Positions 42,276 through 52,700 of a DNA stretch of 64,000 nucleotides are shown piece after piece (position 1 is the first letter of the stretch; the number at the start of each line of letters is the position of its first letter). The notes beneath the pieces are model-generated. The model made no database searches. It was not told the DNA's origin and was given only the letters and a program-made list of their open reading frames with translations. A program made the position numbers and the translations under genes. Source of the DNA: Strigamia acuminata (lineage: Eukaryota; Arthropoda; Chilopoda; Geophilomorpha; Linotaeniidae); NCBI GenBank assembly GCA_949358305.1, contig OX442322.1, positions 1,674,001 to 1,738,000 on the forward strand, given 5' to 3'.

Positions 42276-42338
42276 AAAAAGGTTCCGCTTTTATGCACCC
42301 ACTATGCATGGATTTATGCACACTTTTCTTGTGCATAA
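42149..42338. repeat. Palindromic hairpin (MITE-like)
   Basis: Arms 42149-42218 and 42268-42338 are near-complementary, sharing GGGTGCATAAAAGTGGAACC with its inverse GGTTCCGCTTTTATGCACCC, around a 50-bp centre rich in TTTTCTGCACAAT. The motif TTTTGTGCAGA also appears in the 30-bp minisatellite at 43955, suggesting a family of related repeats. Confidence 0.8.
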
Positions 42339-42365
42339 TAAACTGTTTGCATTATTTGATTATGC

Positions 42366-43954
42366 ATAAAAAAATTAATTAAATTAAAAACCAATATTTT
42401 AATATAAAAAAACTTTTATTTAAAACAACTAATACATTTTTTTATCCACTTTTTGTTTTTCTATGTTTAATTTCCCTCAGGAATGCCACCAAACTAATCG
42501 TCACTTTTCATTCATAAAATAAATATAAAATAAATCATCAACTTTCTCACTATTTCGGCACAAATCCAGGCATATGTTAGTTTTTCTTTGCGTCTAAATC
42601 CGACGCAGAATTACATCGTTTCAAAGGTGTAAATTTCTCTTTCGCCGCATTCTGTTTCACATAACTCGGCTTGGCATTCGCGAACTAGAGCGAAAAACAC
42701 ATTAAAAAACGACATAAACGTGCTAAAATATTCAAAAAACATTTTCAGTTGACAAAGTCGACGGTCTCCTCCTTCCAGGCGGCACTTTTCGTTCCTTTTT
42801 GTTCCCGTTTTCGTCCAATTTTTCGCTCGACGAGCTGGCAAATGTCGATACTTTTGATTTCACGTGCTCGTATTTGGGATTTTGTGTCTTCCAGTCGGCT
42901 TTAAGAGGTTGTAGTTTGTTCGGTTTAGTCGACGATGACAACTGTCGCAGTTTGATTACATTTTCTCGCGCGAAATTACGTGATTGAATTCATGTAAAAA
43001 AAAAAGAATTAAAATTTAAAAAAAAAAAAAATTTTTTGTTTTTGTAAATTGATTGATTAAATACGCACCGAGAAATACACATGTGGCGTGCTGGATTAAC
43101 TTGTACAAATAAAAAAATTGAGCAGAAATAATTAAAAGCTTTTAATGTAGTCGCCGAGAATTGGGTGCACCCCTCATGAGGGAATTTTTTGTTAAAGCCA
43201 GGAACACGTCCACAAACAGCATTAAAACCATCAAATCACCCCGAAATTATATCCATGAATATAATTTCTCGGTGCGGATTCAAAATTACCTGAAATTCAA
43301 CCTAAACAAGCAATAATCGATTGCAATGATGTAGAAAAACGTGTTGATCGCCGAAAAATGGTTGACTACAAACTTTTAGGTCTAAGTTCACTTTGCAAAG
43401 TGAAGGACCAATCCGTGCTGTTGTTTCAACACCACGGGGATTGACCCCTTGTAAAGTGACCACGGATTGGCCCCTAATTGCAAAGTGACCACGGTTGACC
43501 CCGAATGACAAAGTGACCTTTGGACCCCATGTTGGTCAATTGACCCGAATTTGTACAAGGTTAATGAAAATTTGATCATAGTCACGTTAAAATATATATA
43601 TTAAAAAATTCGCACCGAGAAATACACGCGGCGTGGATTATAAATTGTACAAATGAAAAAATTCAGCAGAAATATTTAAAAGCTTTTGTAGTCCCGAGAA
43701 TTGGATGAGGGGATTTTTTCTGAGCACGTCTAGGGTTGTTAGCGAGTGCGAAATATCGCACCGCGACTTTTTTATTTCTGAAATCGCACTACCGCAACAC
43801 GATTAACCGCTAACCGCAAAAATTTTTTTTTGGCAAAATTACTTAAATTTTAAGACTAAAAAGTGTATTTTCGGCTAATTTACTGCATTTTAGACTAAAA
43901 CCAGCAAGATATATATGTGCATGAAGCTTTTGTGAAGAATAAGTTTGTGCACAC
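42366..43954. other. Mostly non-coding; possible exon and a diverged duplication
   Basis: A minus-strand 69-aa open stretch (42732-42941) contains KYEHVKSKVSTF and basic segments and looks like a host exon, but without ATG or clear splice partners. A segment of about 105 bp beginning CGCACCGAGAAATACAC (about 43065) recurs at about 43610. Loose repeats of AAAGTGACCACGG type lie at 43395-43530. Confidence 0.4.
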
Positions 43955-44090
43955 AGTTTTTGTGCAGAATATGGTTACACACAAAGTTTTTGTGCAGAAT
44001 ATGGTTACACACAAAGTTTTTGTGCAGAATATGGTTACACACAAAGTTTTTGTGCAGAACAAGTTTGTGCACGAAGTTGTTATGCAGAAT
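43955..44090. repeat. 30-bp minisatellite
   Basis: About four copies with a 30-bp step of GTTTTTGTGCAGAATATGGT plus TACACACAAA, ending at the edge of the Copia LTR (44092). The Copia element appears to have landed in or beside the array, or the array grew next to it. Confidence 0.85.
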
Positions 44091-44091
44091 A

Positions 44092-44298
44092 TGTTATGAA
44101 TCAAGTAAAAACGGTTGAAGTTTAATACAGTTTAGAGCAACCTCACTGTTCTACATCAAGTGAAAGAGTAACTACAAAAGGAGGAAGTACACTCCAAATA
44201 TGGTGTGGGTGTCACCACAGGAAACACAAGCAAAAAACTACACAGTCTACACAATCAATGACATCAAGTGGTGATTTTCCACATCAAATATCCCAACA
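44092..44298 (-). repeat. 3' LTR of the Copia element
   Basis: Starts TGTTATGAATC and ends TATCCCAACA on the plus strand. On the minus strand it is preceded by the polypurine tract at 44299-44311 (GATTTTGGGGGAATT). Confidence 0.9.
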
Positions 44299-44413
44299 AA
44301 TTCCCCCAAAATCAACAATTTGATTTTATCACAAAAATAACACTTCTCAATAAACACAATTATACAAAAACAATTCTTCAAATTAAAGTTAAGCACTGCG
44401 CACAATAATGTTA

Positions 44414-47400
44414 TTATTCCCCCACAGTCTTTAGTCCTAGTGCTTCCAGTATTCCATTCAGTGCAGGTCCGGCCAAGGGTTTCGTCAGAAAGTCTGCTAA
44501 CATGTCCTTGCTTGCGACATGTTCCACAATAATGTTTCCATCCTCGATTTCTTGTTTGATGAAATGCACCTTTCGATTCAAGTGCTTGGTCCTTGTCTTT
44601 TGCGCACCGCCTCGCAACAGTTTCACCGCGTTTAAACTGTCACAGTGCATCGTTGTGGCATTTCCGTCGTCTACTTCTCCATTTAATCCAATTGCGAGTT
44701 GCTTCAGCCAAATTAGTTCGCGCACTCCTTCGGTCAGCGCCAACAGCTCGCTCTCCGTGCTCGACATTGCAACAATCGCTTGTTTCTGGCACTTCCAGTT
44801 AATGATCGAATTCCCATCCATCGCAATAAATCCCGAAAACGATCTTGCATTCGCCGTCCGGTCCCAGCTCGCGTCTGAATAGCCGTGGATGTTGCTCTCT
44901 TCTCTGCCGTAATTTAGCTTATGGTCCACCGTCCCCTTCAGGTATCTCAATACACGCTTCAATGCTGTAAGGTGGATCTTTCGTGGGTCCTTGTTATATT
45001 GGGATAACAGGCTCATCGGGAAACTCAGGTCTGGTCTCGTGTGTGTGGCAAGATACATCATCTTGCCCAGCAGTTCTTGATACTGTGTTGCGTCAACTTT
45101 CTCACTTTCTTCAAATTCATCCAAGTTTTGATTGGGGTTCACCGGAGTTATCGCGGCGTTGCATTCCTCCAATCCTTCGCTCTCCACCAATCGTCTAATG
45201 TATCCGCCTTGGTGGATGCTGATTCTTCCATCTCTGTATTCGACCTGGATGCCTAAAATGTATTCCAGTCTGCCTATGCTCACGAACTCAATTTCTTCCT
45301 TCATTTTCGACATTAATTCCATCTCAAATTCGTCTGTGGATGCCAAAGATAAGTCATCGTCCACGTACACGCCTAGGAACATAAAGTTGCCATCAACAAA
45401 AATCACGTAAAGGCATGGGTCCTCTGGAGATGGTTTAAATCCAATTTTCTTCAATGTCTTATCCAACATTTCAAACCAACATCTCCCTGCCTGTTTTAAT
45501 CCATAGATGCTTTTGATTAATTGGCATACATGTCCTTTTCCTCCTTCAACATATCCTTCTGGCTGTATCATAAATATCACTTCTTTCAGTTTGCCGTGCA
45601 GATATGCGGCTTTAACGTCGTGTTGTTTCAACGGTCTGTTGATTTTCGCTGCTACATTGATCAGCATTCTCAGTGTCTCTATCCTGATGACCGGGGCAAA
45701 GGTCAGCTCGTAGTCGTCCCCGAATTTCTGCGAGTATCCAGTGGCTACTAATCTTGCTCGGAATCTTTCCGGTTCCCCCTCGGAATTTAACTTCACTTTA
45801 TAAACCCACTTGGATTTCACCGCCTTCTTTCCTTTTGGCAATTTTCCAATTTTCCACACTCCGTGTTGTTTCATCGAGCTCATCTCGTCATCCATCGCGG
45901 CTTTCCATTCTGTCGCGTGATGGGAGTTTGTTGCTTCGTGGAAATTTTTCGGCGTTAAGATTTCTTCTACTAGTAATGCCATTTGCTTCGTCTTAATTCT
46001 CTCAGATCTTCGCGCTCCCTGGTCAACCAGTCTCTTCTCGTGTTCTTCTCTTTGCACTTTATCGGCGACCAACTTCATTTCCCTGGTCACCCCTGCTGGT
46101 CGTCCCCTCTGTGGTGGTTCGTCACGTTCGACCTCAGTGTCGTTTTCTTCCGTGTTATCTTCCGGTTCATTGGCTTCATTTTCCTCCTCATTTATCTCGT
46201 TTTGCTCTTCATCCTCGGCATCGTCTGATTCGTCTTCGTTTTCTTCGCAGTTCAGATCGATTTTGACTGTCTCAATCTCTTCATCGTCTTTGATTTCTTC
46301 ATTCAGCAAATCTGCGCCAATTTTGCTTTCGTCAAATTTCACGTCAATTTCTTCACTAATTGAATCGCTTTCCGGGTGATAAATTCGGTACGCCTTCCTT
46401 GTATTCGAGTATCCAATGAATACTGCTTTTTCTGCTTTGAGATCCAATTTCTTTCGTTTATGATCCTTAATTAGCACATATGCTATACATCCAAATCTTC
46501 TCAAATATTTTAAATTTGGCTTCCTCCCAAACCATATCTCAAATGGTGTGCGTCCATGGACTGACGATTTGCATTGGTTGCGGATGTGTGCCACTGTCGA
46601 TGCACACTCCACCCAGAAAATCTTCGGCAGTTTGCAATCTTTCAATATTGCTCTCAACATCTCCAAGATTGTCCGGTTTGTGCGTTCCGCGACGCCATTG
46701 CTAGCCGGATTAAATGCTGTGGTCAGCTGGTGTTCAATGCCTCTTTTTGTCGTCCATTCTTTCATACTCTTGGACAGGAACTCCCCGCCGTTGTCGCTTC
46801 TCAATTTCTTTAGCTTCTTTTCAGTCTGTCTCTCCATGCCAATGATAAGTTCTGTTAACTTCTCCTTCGCGTCGCTTTTTGCATTTAACGTCTTAATCAT
46901 TAGCATCCTGCTCCAATCGTCCACTACAGTCATTATATAGTTTGCACCTCCTCGAGATTCGGGTCCAATTGGTCCAATTAGATCGATGTGCCACAGCTCC
47001 ATGATGCTGGACGATTGGCGGTCTGTTACCGACTTATGTGACGCCTTTTTCATCTTTCCTGCGATGCACGGTTCACACACGGCGCCACCTTTGCTGCTAA
47101 TTTCTATGCCATATGCAAGTTCTTCATTTTTCATCTCTCTCAGGGTGTTGTAATTTAAATGTCCCAATCTCACGTGCCAATTGTTGTCTTTTTCCTCCGC
47201 TTTATAAGACTTCTCTTTTTCTTTTATGTTTGCCTTCAACACAAACATGTCTCCTTTTCTTGGCACCGTCATAACTTGTTCTCCATTCTCATCGTCAATT
47301 GTTGCGCTCGTTTTAGAGAATGTGACTTTTAGTCCATTATCGACTATTTTCGATACTGACAACAAATTGCTTCCAATTTGTGGCACGCACAACACTTTCT

Positions 47401-48631
47401 TCAATCTGGAATTTTTTCCGTCGTGTTCGAGCACAATCTCGCCCATTCCAACTGACTTCATACTTTTGCCTTTCTTCGCCATTCCGATATTCTTTTCATC
47501 CTCATCGAATGTGTCGAAATGTTTTGCATCCAGCGCCGTCATGTGGCTTGTCGCTCCGGAATCCAACACCCAATCGTTTTCTTCGTTTGTTTCTTCATTC
47601 GTCTCTTCATCATTGGTGTTTTCATCCATCTCGTACGTCATAAGTGTGAACTCAGGCTTTTCCTCGTACGCCATCATTGATATTTCGCTTTTTCCTCTGC
47701 CGCGACCTCGCTGATTGCCTCTGCCTCGACCACGTCCTCTTGAGTCGCCACTTTTAAATTCTCGTTTCGGTTTCGAACAATCTTTCGATAAGTAACCAAA
47801 CTCCTGGCAGTTGTAACATTTTGCCTCACTGTAGCATTCTCGTGCCATGTGCCCTCCACGGCCACAGTTGAAGCATGTGCGCTTTGGCTTCTGCCCTCTC
47901 TCACGTGTTTTGAGTGCGGTTTCATTTGTTGTCGTATTTTTCTCTTCTTTTCTAGTTGAAATTCGACCTTCCTCCATTTTTAGTATGTTGCGGATTTTCG
48001 ACATGTCCATATTGGCTTGCACCTCAATTGCGCGCACATTCGCGTCAAATTCTCGTCGCAATCCCTTCGTCACGTAAAACTGGCTCTCGTAGTCATCAAT
48101 ATTTTTGCCAAGTTTTGCACAGCGGTTGATTATCGCTTCTGCCCTGTTCATGTAGGTGTCTACATCTTCCTTGCTGTTCATCTTCAGCTGTGTCAACTCG
48201 CAGGCACTTCTCATTTGCAATTCTTGGGTTTTTGCCGCCATATTTGTTTTCACCAAATCCCAAAGTGCCTTTGCACCTTTTGTGTTTGAGTATTTCAAAA
48301 CTTGTGGTGCCGTCATGGTGCTGATCATCGTGAAGTGGGCCGCCGCGTTTTTATCGTCCCAATCGTTCCAAGTTTTCTCTTTTGCGTCAAAATCCGCTTC
48401 TCCTTGGACTCCTCGCTGCGGTTCGGCTCCAACTATTACTTCTTTCCACAATTTCTTGGCCCTGAGAACTCCCTCCACTCTTGATTCCCATAGGAAATAG
48501 TTTGCATCGTTTAGTGGCTCAATGTTAGCCAAACTCCAATTACCGGTATCGCTCATCTTTGTTGGTTTCGTCTCAATTTGCACGTATTGTTCAACTTTTT
48601 CCTCCGTCTCGGTTCTGTGGCACAATCTCAA
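44414..48631 (-). CDS. Copia Gag-Pol polyprotein
   Basis: One 1405-aa frame. Domains in order: Gag (WSLANIEPLNDANYFLWESR at the N-terminus), two CCHC knuckles (CFNCGRGGHMAREC intact; CYNCQEFGYLSKDC with Tyr where His is expected), protease WVLDSGATSHM near residue 355, GAG-pre-integrase HHCC (HVRLGHLNYN ... CEPCIAGK), integrase core (WHIDLIGP, RSDNGGEF, NGVAERTNRT), reverse transcriptase (KSKWVYKVKLNSEGEPERF, active site YVDDDLSLAS near residue 1090) and RNase H (SDASWDRTANARSFSGF, SSTESELLAL). Except for the knuckle change, catalytic residues are intact. Possibly an inner start (MSDTGNWSLANIEP) is used. Confidence 0.95.
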   Translation of the reverse strand: MRLCHRTETEEKVEQYVQIETKPTKMSDTGNWSLANIEPLNDANYFLWESRVEGVLRAKKLWKEVIVGAEPQRGVQGEADFDAKEKTWNDWDDKNAAAHFTMISTMTAPQVLKYSNTKGAKALWDLVKTNMAAKTQELQMRSACELTQLKMNSKEDVDTYMNRAEAIINRCAKLGKNIDDYESQFYVTKGLRREFDANVRAIEVQANMDMSKIRNILKMEEGRISTRKEEKNTTTNETALKTRERGQKPKRTCFNCGRGGHMARECYSEAKCYNCQEFGYLSKDCSKPKREFKSGDSRGRGRGRGNQRGRGRGKSEISMMAYEEKPEFTLMTYEMDENTNDEETNEETNEENDWVLDSGATSHMTALDAKHFDTFDEDEKNIGMAKKGKSMKSVGMGEIVLEHDGKNSRLKKVLCVPQIGSNLLSVSKIVDNGLKVTFSKTSATIDDENGEQVMTVPRKGDMFVLKANIKEKEKSYKAEEKDNNWHVRLGHLNYNTLREMKNEELAYGIEISSKGGAVCEPCIAGKMKKASHKSVTDRQSSSIMELWHIDLIGPIGPESRGGANYIMTVVDDWSRMLMIKTLNAKSDAKEKLTELIIGMERQTEKKLKKLRSDNGGEFLSKSMKEWTTKRGIEHQLTTAFNPASNGVAERTNRTILEMLRAILKDCKLPKIFWVECASTVAHIRNQCKSSVHGRTPFEIWFGRKPNLKYLRRFGCIAYVLIKDHKRKKLDLKAEKAVFIGYSNTRKAYRIYHPESDSISEEIDVKFDESKIGADLLNEEIKDDEEIETVKIDLNCEENEDESDDAEDEEQNEINEEENEANEPEDNTEENDTEVERDEPPQRGRPAGVTREMKLVADKVQREEHEKRLVDQGARRSERIKTKQMALLVEEILTPKNFHEATNSHHATEWKAAMDDEMSSMKQHGVWKIGKLPKGKKAVKSKWVYKVKLNSEGEPERFRARLVATGYSQKFGDDYELTFAPVIRIETLRMLINVAAKINRPLKQHDVKAAYLHGKLKEVIFMIQPEGYVEGGKGHVCQLIKSIYGLKQAGRCWFEMLDKTLKKIGFKPSPEDPCLYVIFVDGNFMFLGVYVDDDLSLASTDEFEMELMSKMKEEIEFVSIGRLEYILGIQVEYRDGRISIHQGGYIRRLVESEGLEECNAAITPVNPNQNLDEFEESEKVDATQYQELLGKMMYLATHTRPDLSFPMSLLSQYNKDPRKIHLTALKRVLRYLKGTVDHKLNYGREESNIHGYSDASWDRTANARSFSGFIAMDGNSIINWKCQKQAIVAMSSTESELLALTEGVRELIWLKQLAIGLNGEVDDGNATTMHCDSLNAVKLLRGGAQKTRTKHLNRKVHFIKQEIEDGNIIVEHVASKDMLADFLTKPLAGPALNGILEALGLKTVGE

Positions 48632-48844
48632 TATTGTTTAATTCACCTCGAATCGAATTGTTGCTCACAGTCTTTGTTAAAGTTGTTTCTCGTCGTCTCG
48701 TATCGTGCTCTTCAAGATGGCGCGTCGTTACTCGCGGTTTTCGCTTCGTGGTTGCTCTCAACCGTCGCCTCAAATCTGCTCAAATTTCGATCTCAATACC
48801 GTTTTTCTTCAATTCAATGTGGCTGATGTGTGTTCAACCTTCCT

Positions 48845-48855
48845 CTCTGCTACCA
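48845..48855 (-). other. Primer-binding site, initiator tRNA-Met
   Basis: Minus-strand TGGTAGCAGAG, 2 bp from the 5' LTR, matches the classical Copia primer site complementary to the 3' end of initiator tRNA-Met (CTCTGCTACCA). Confidence 0.8.
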
Positions 48856-48857
48856 TT

Positions 48858-49065
48858 TGTTATGAATCAAGTAAAAACGGTTGAAGTTTAATACAGTTTA
48901 GAGCAACCTCACTGTTCTACATCAAGTGAAAGAGTGGGGAAAAAACACAGGAAGGATGTTCACTCTATATATGGTAGGAGTGTCACCACAGGATATAAAA
49001 AACTCAAACTACACTGATTACACAATGACATCAAGTGGTGATTTTCCACATCAAATATCCCAACA
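48858..49065 (-). repeat. 5' LTR of the Copia element
   Basis: Same ends as the partner LTR, but its internal 100 bp differs at many positions. The primer site follows it on the minus strand. Confidence 0.9.
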
Positions 49066-49442
49066 TTGAAACCTGTATTAGCAAGCTTTGGAATTTTACT
49101 TGCTTCCTTGCGTTGCCACCTTTAGTAGTTAATCCTCTCAAATCATTATTCAAATATTAATTACGTATTTTTTTAAATGTATTGCTGAAAACAAGTACAC
49201 TCAAAACATATTAAAACCAGTAAATAAAACTATTGCTACCTCGTGTTTTTGTTTAAATTAAAAAAAAATTTAAAATTTTATTTTAAAGTTTTATATTTTT
49301 TATTTTTTTCAAAATTCTACATTAAAGCTATTTTGAGATTGATTATCAACTATATATTATTGAGAGGATTTAAATATATGGATTAAAAAAAAAAATATGT
49401 AGTTTACTTTGACTCTGCGTAAGCCAACCATCACTGCACCAT
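49066..49442. other. No supported gene
   Basis: AT-rich spacer with A/T homopolymers. Nothing else seen. Confidence 0.5.
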
Positions 49443-49725
49443 ATTGTTGCCAGCTGGTGAGGCGGATGGAGGTGCCAATATTATTAATAACTAATGTTTA
49501 TTTACTGCATTTCTTCCTAGTCTCGGTTGAATAAATCTCGATGATATAGAAAATTCAGGGCGTCCTTATGCATTTTCGCCACGGCGCAAAGCCAGCCCTA
49601 TTCTTTGCTTGCCCGGATCTTTAACCAGATGATTGTAGGCAGTATAAATGTTAGTAAATTTAGTTAGCGCACCTAGTCTCAGTTAGTTCTAAGTTATTTA
49701 TCTATCAAAAGGTAGAATGGTCACA
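49443..49725 (+). repeat. Decayed LTR fragment related to the 54922-62330 element
   Basis: Loose but ordered similarity to the LTR 3' half: GGCGGATGGAGGTG, CGGCGCAAAGCCAGCC, GCCCGGATCTTTAACCAG, TTAGCGCACCTAG and the end GTAGAATGGTCACA, matching GGCGGATGGAGGTG, CCGCAAAGTCAGCC, GCCCGGATCCTCAACCAG, TTAGCGCACATTT and GTAGAATCGTCACA. It is an old copy ending 12 bp before the stop of the giant gene at 49737. Confidence 0.65.
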
Positions 49726-49736
49726 AAGTTAATATA

Positions 49737-52700
49737 CTAAAATCTGGTAATAAAATATCGTATTTCGTGTGCAAATATTTCTCTCTCCAGATAATTATCT
49801 GGTGGTGAATCATACGGATTAAAACATCTTTTGATAGAAATATCACACACAGTTTTACCAAATCCCAATTTCTTAAATAAAAAAATAGTTTGTGTGTATG
49901 TGGTTTCTTCCTTCATGAGCATGATTACAGACTGTTCTTGCTCACCAAGCTCATGTATACATTTACACACAAGTTTAATGTACATGTTATTATGCTCGGT
50001 TAAGCCTCTCCGATCTATTTCTATTGTGATATAAATATTGACTAACAGTACAGACATTTTTGAAGTATAAATTTCAGCTTGAGGTAAAAAAGGTAGATTA
50101 TCCTTATAAGTTATAAACTTTATGCTAGGCGTATCATTATAATATTTACTTTCTACTCCTAAAGGTAGGTATACGTACCTGTTGTGTCTCCTTAAAACCA
50201 ACAGCTTGTCACCACCTGTATAATCCAGATATGGAGATATATCAATCCAATATAAACTACTTGATAGGAGGTCATAACCTAACATTGAAGAAACATGCGG
50301 TTTTTCTATTGGAAATTGTAATATCATATCTGCAGATAAATTGTTTATTGATGTATCGTGTAAAACCATTGATGAGCGAAAATTCTTATCTTGTTGTAAT
50401 TTTACCATATTCTGTAGCGACATTATTCGATTATTTTCATAAAAAAAATTTTTTTCAGTTGTATTGAATCCTAAGAAAGAAGTTACATCCCCTGAAATAC
50501 ATGGGACTGACTGTAATTTATTACCCTTATATGTTAACAATGAAATGCTAACATCGTTTTGAGTTGGTGCAACATCGTTTTGAGTTGGTGCAACATCGTT
50601 TTGAGTTGGTGCAACATCGTTTTGAGTTGGTGCAACATCGTTTTGAGTTGGTGCAACATTCAATATCGTCTTTGTACTGTAATCAAAAAAAAGCAAAACA
50701 TCATTCGAATTTCGCTTAAAGCAATTCGAAAACATGTTGTTTAATGAAGCAACATGCAACATCATTTGTTCCGTAAAAACACTCACAATAGGTTTAATAA
50801 GAATTTTGTTGTCTTTAGATAAGGTGACTACATTAAATGCGTTTAGATTTTTTCGTCTGTTTATTTTGACAAATGTACAAGTATGGTTATTCTTTGTTAT
50901 GTCATAACAAAACAATGCATAACCTTTACCAAGGATTTTCTGTGAAGGTGGTCCTGTTACTAATTTTGATAATTGTTTATTATTTGATATACACGCCAAG
51001 GCGCTTAGATGTGATTGATTAATCTTGTAAACGTTTGAGAAGTTACTAGCAGGAAATACATTCAACAGTGATTGTTCCAGGCAAAGCACATATGATAAAG
51101 CGTTATTAATCTGTGTCGGAAGTTCAATTTTTAGATTTACAATAAATGTTTTATTAATTTCATTACAAAGTAGAACGGATAATCTCGTATTGGTATCACG
51201 AGTGAAGTCATGAACTGTGAAATCTTTAAATAGCCCTCCAATCTCTGATGTTTTGATTTCATTCTGACTTCCAATATGTAAAATGCCTTTGCTAATAGTA
51301 TTTGGTATAGATAATTCAAATTGAGACATCTTGTTTACTGATTTATTCCAAAACAACAAACATATGTCGTTGTTGTATGTAATCTTATTTCCGTTTAAGG
51401 TGAAAAATACTGAGTTAAGCTTTATTAACTCTATTATCGCCCCATTCAAACTAACTCCCAACACATAGATGATATTTACGTCGCTACCATCTCCTATGAC
51501 CATTTCCTGAAGATTTTTTGTATTTATATTGATACAAATTATATTTATTTTATCAGCCCGTGTCTCGTTTGCAAAGTTTGGAGTGGTCGGTTGTAAGATC
51601 AACTTGTTGTCTGAATCTAATGTTAGCAAGTCTCCTTCGGCACCATGAGTGAGGTCTACGGTCAAACTAGACTCTTTAATGTATTGTTTGGAATTATCAA
51701 GTAATATAATAAAGCCTGATCGTTTATCTTCAAACGTAGTTTGCAAATCATACAAATATGGATCTCGGAATACAAATGCGTTTGTAGTTTGTGATAAATA
51801 AAGTGGAGTGTCCGTAGTTTGTGATAAATAAAGTTGAGTGTCCTCATCTGACGCGTTAGTCAAAAACAAACTTAATTGCTTGTTTTTATGTAGTAATAAT
51901 TCCTTAGAAGAATGGGAACATTTATTTAAAACTGAAAAAGGTTTGCATAAACTAGAAGACAACTCACTTCTCTCCATTTCATGAAAAGAACCATTTTGAC
52001 TATAAATCAACATATTTTGTTTGGCAGAAGCAAATAGCTTATTGTAATCAAATAGAACAAAATTTTTAGTTGTTTCTTCAAATCCAATGTTCACATTCTG
52101 CCGTGCAATGTGTTTTAAATTTGGTTTAATTAATGTTAAATCTCTCATTGTCTTGTTATTAAATTGAGCTATTTTTAATGCATCATCTATTAATGAATGA
52201 GCAATAAATACATTACTGGATGGATTTGTAAATTCCAATACACCTGACTTATTAGTTAATTCCAATGTTTTAGCAGCCGTGTTTTCGTATTTTAACGGAA
52301 CATATTTTGTTTGAAACTCATCTTTTCTATCTGTAATTAATAATTGTGAATATTTTGATGTTTCACCAAGAATAGATTTTTTTATTGATGTCACCTTCAA
52401 ATCCCCAGATATTAAAACATTATTTTTTATCGAATTACCTGATACTATGGTTTTATGATCAAAGAGTAGGGATTTATCATCATCATTCACTGTTGCTAAA
52501 GCAGACCTAGTTGCATTTTTTACACAATATTCGTCAAGTATCAATTTTGAACTCATCATATCAATTTTCAGTAACCGTAAAACATTACTTGCGTCAATGT
52601 CTATCTCCAAGTTGTTGCTATATGTTGATCGACATTTATCGAATATTTTTACTTTTTTGTCCACAAATATTAAAGAATTTAAATTTTCAACATAAATGTT

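Larger units (their letters stand above)
44092..49065 (-). mobile_element. Ty1/Copia retrotransposon with dissimilar LTRs
   Basis: LTRs of about 207 bp lie at 44092-44298 and 48858-49065, with ends TGTTATGAATC ... CCCAACA (plus strand). The single 1405-aa ORF on the minus strand is intact, and the primer site and polypurine tract are in place. However, the LTR middles differ strongly (for example GAGTAACTACAAAAGGAGG against GAGTGGGGAAAAAACACAGG), while both ends match well, and the 5-bp flanks (GAATA left, TTGAA right) do not match. So the copy is probably a recombinant between two family members, or old LTRs were partly replaced. Confidence 0.9.

Noticed and set aside
43955-44090. CRISPR-like array of regular 30-bp units
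   Set aside because: Units are contiguous with no unique spacers, in a eukaryotic context; it is a minisatellite. The same applies to the 39-bp array at 33575 and the 64-bp array at 3069.
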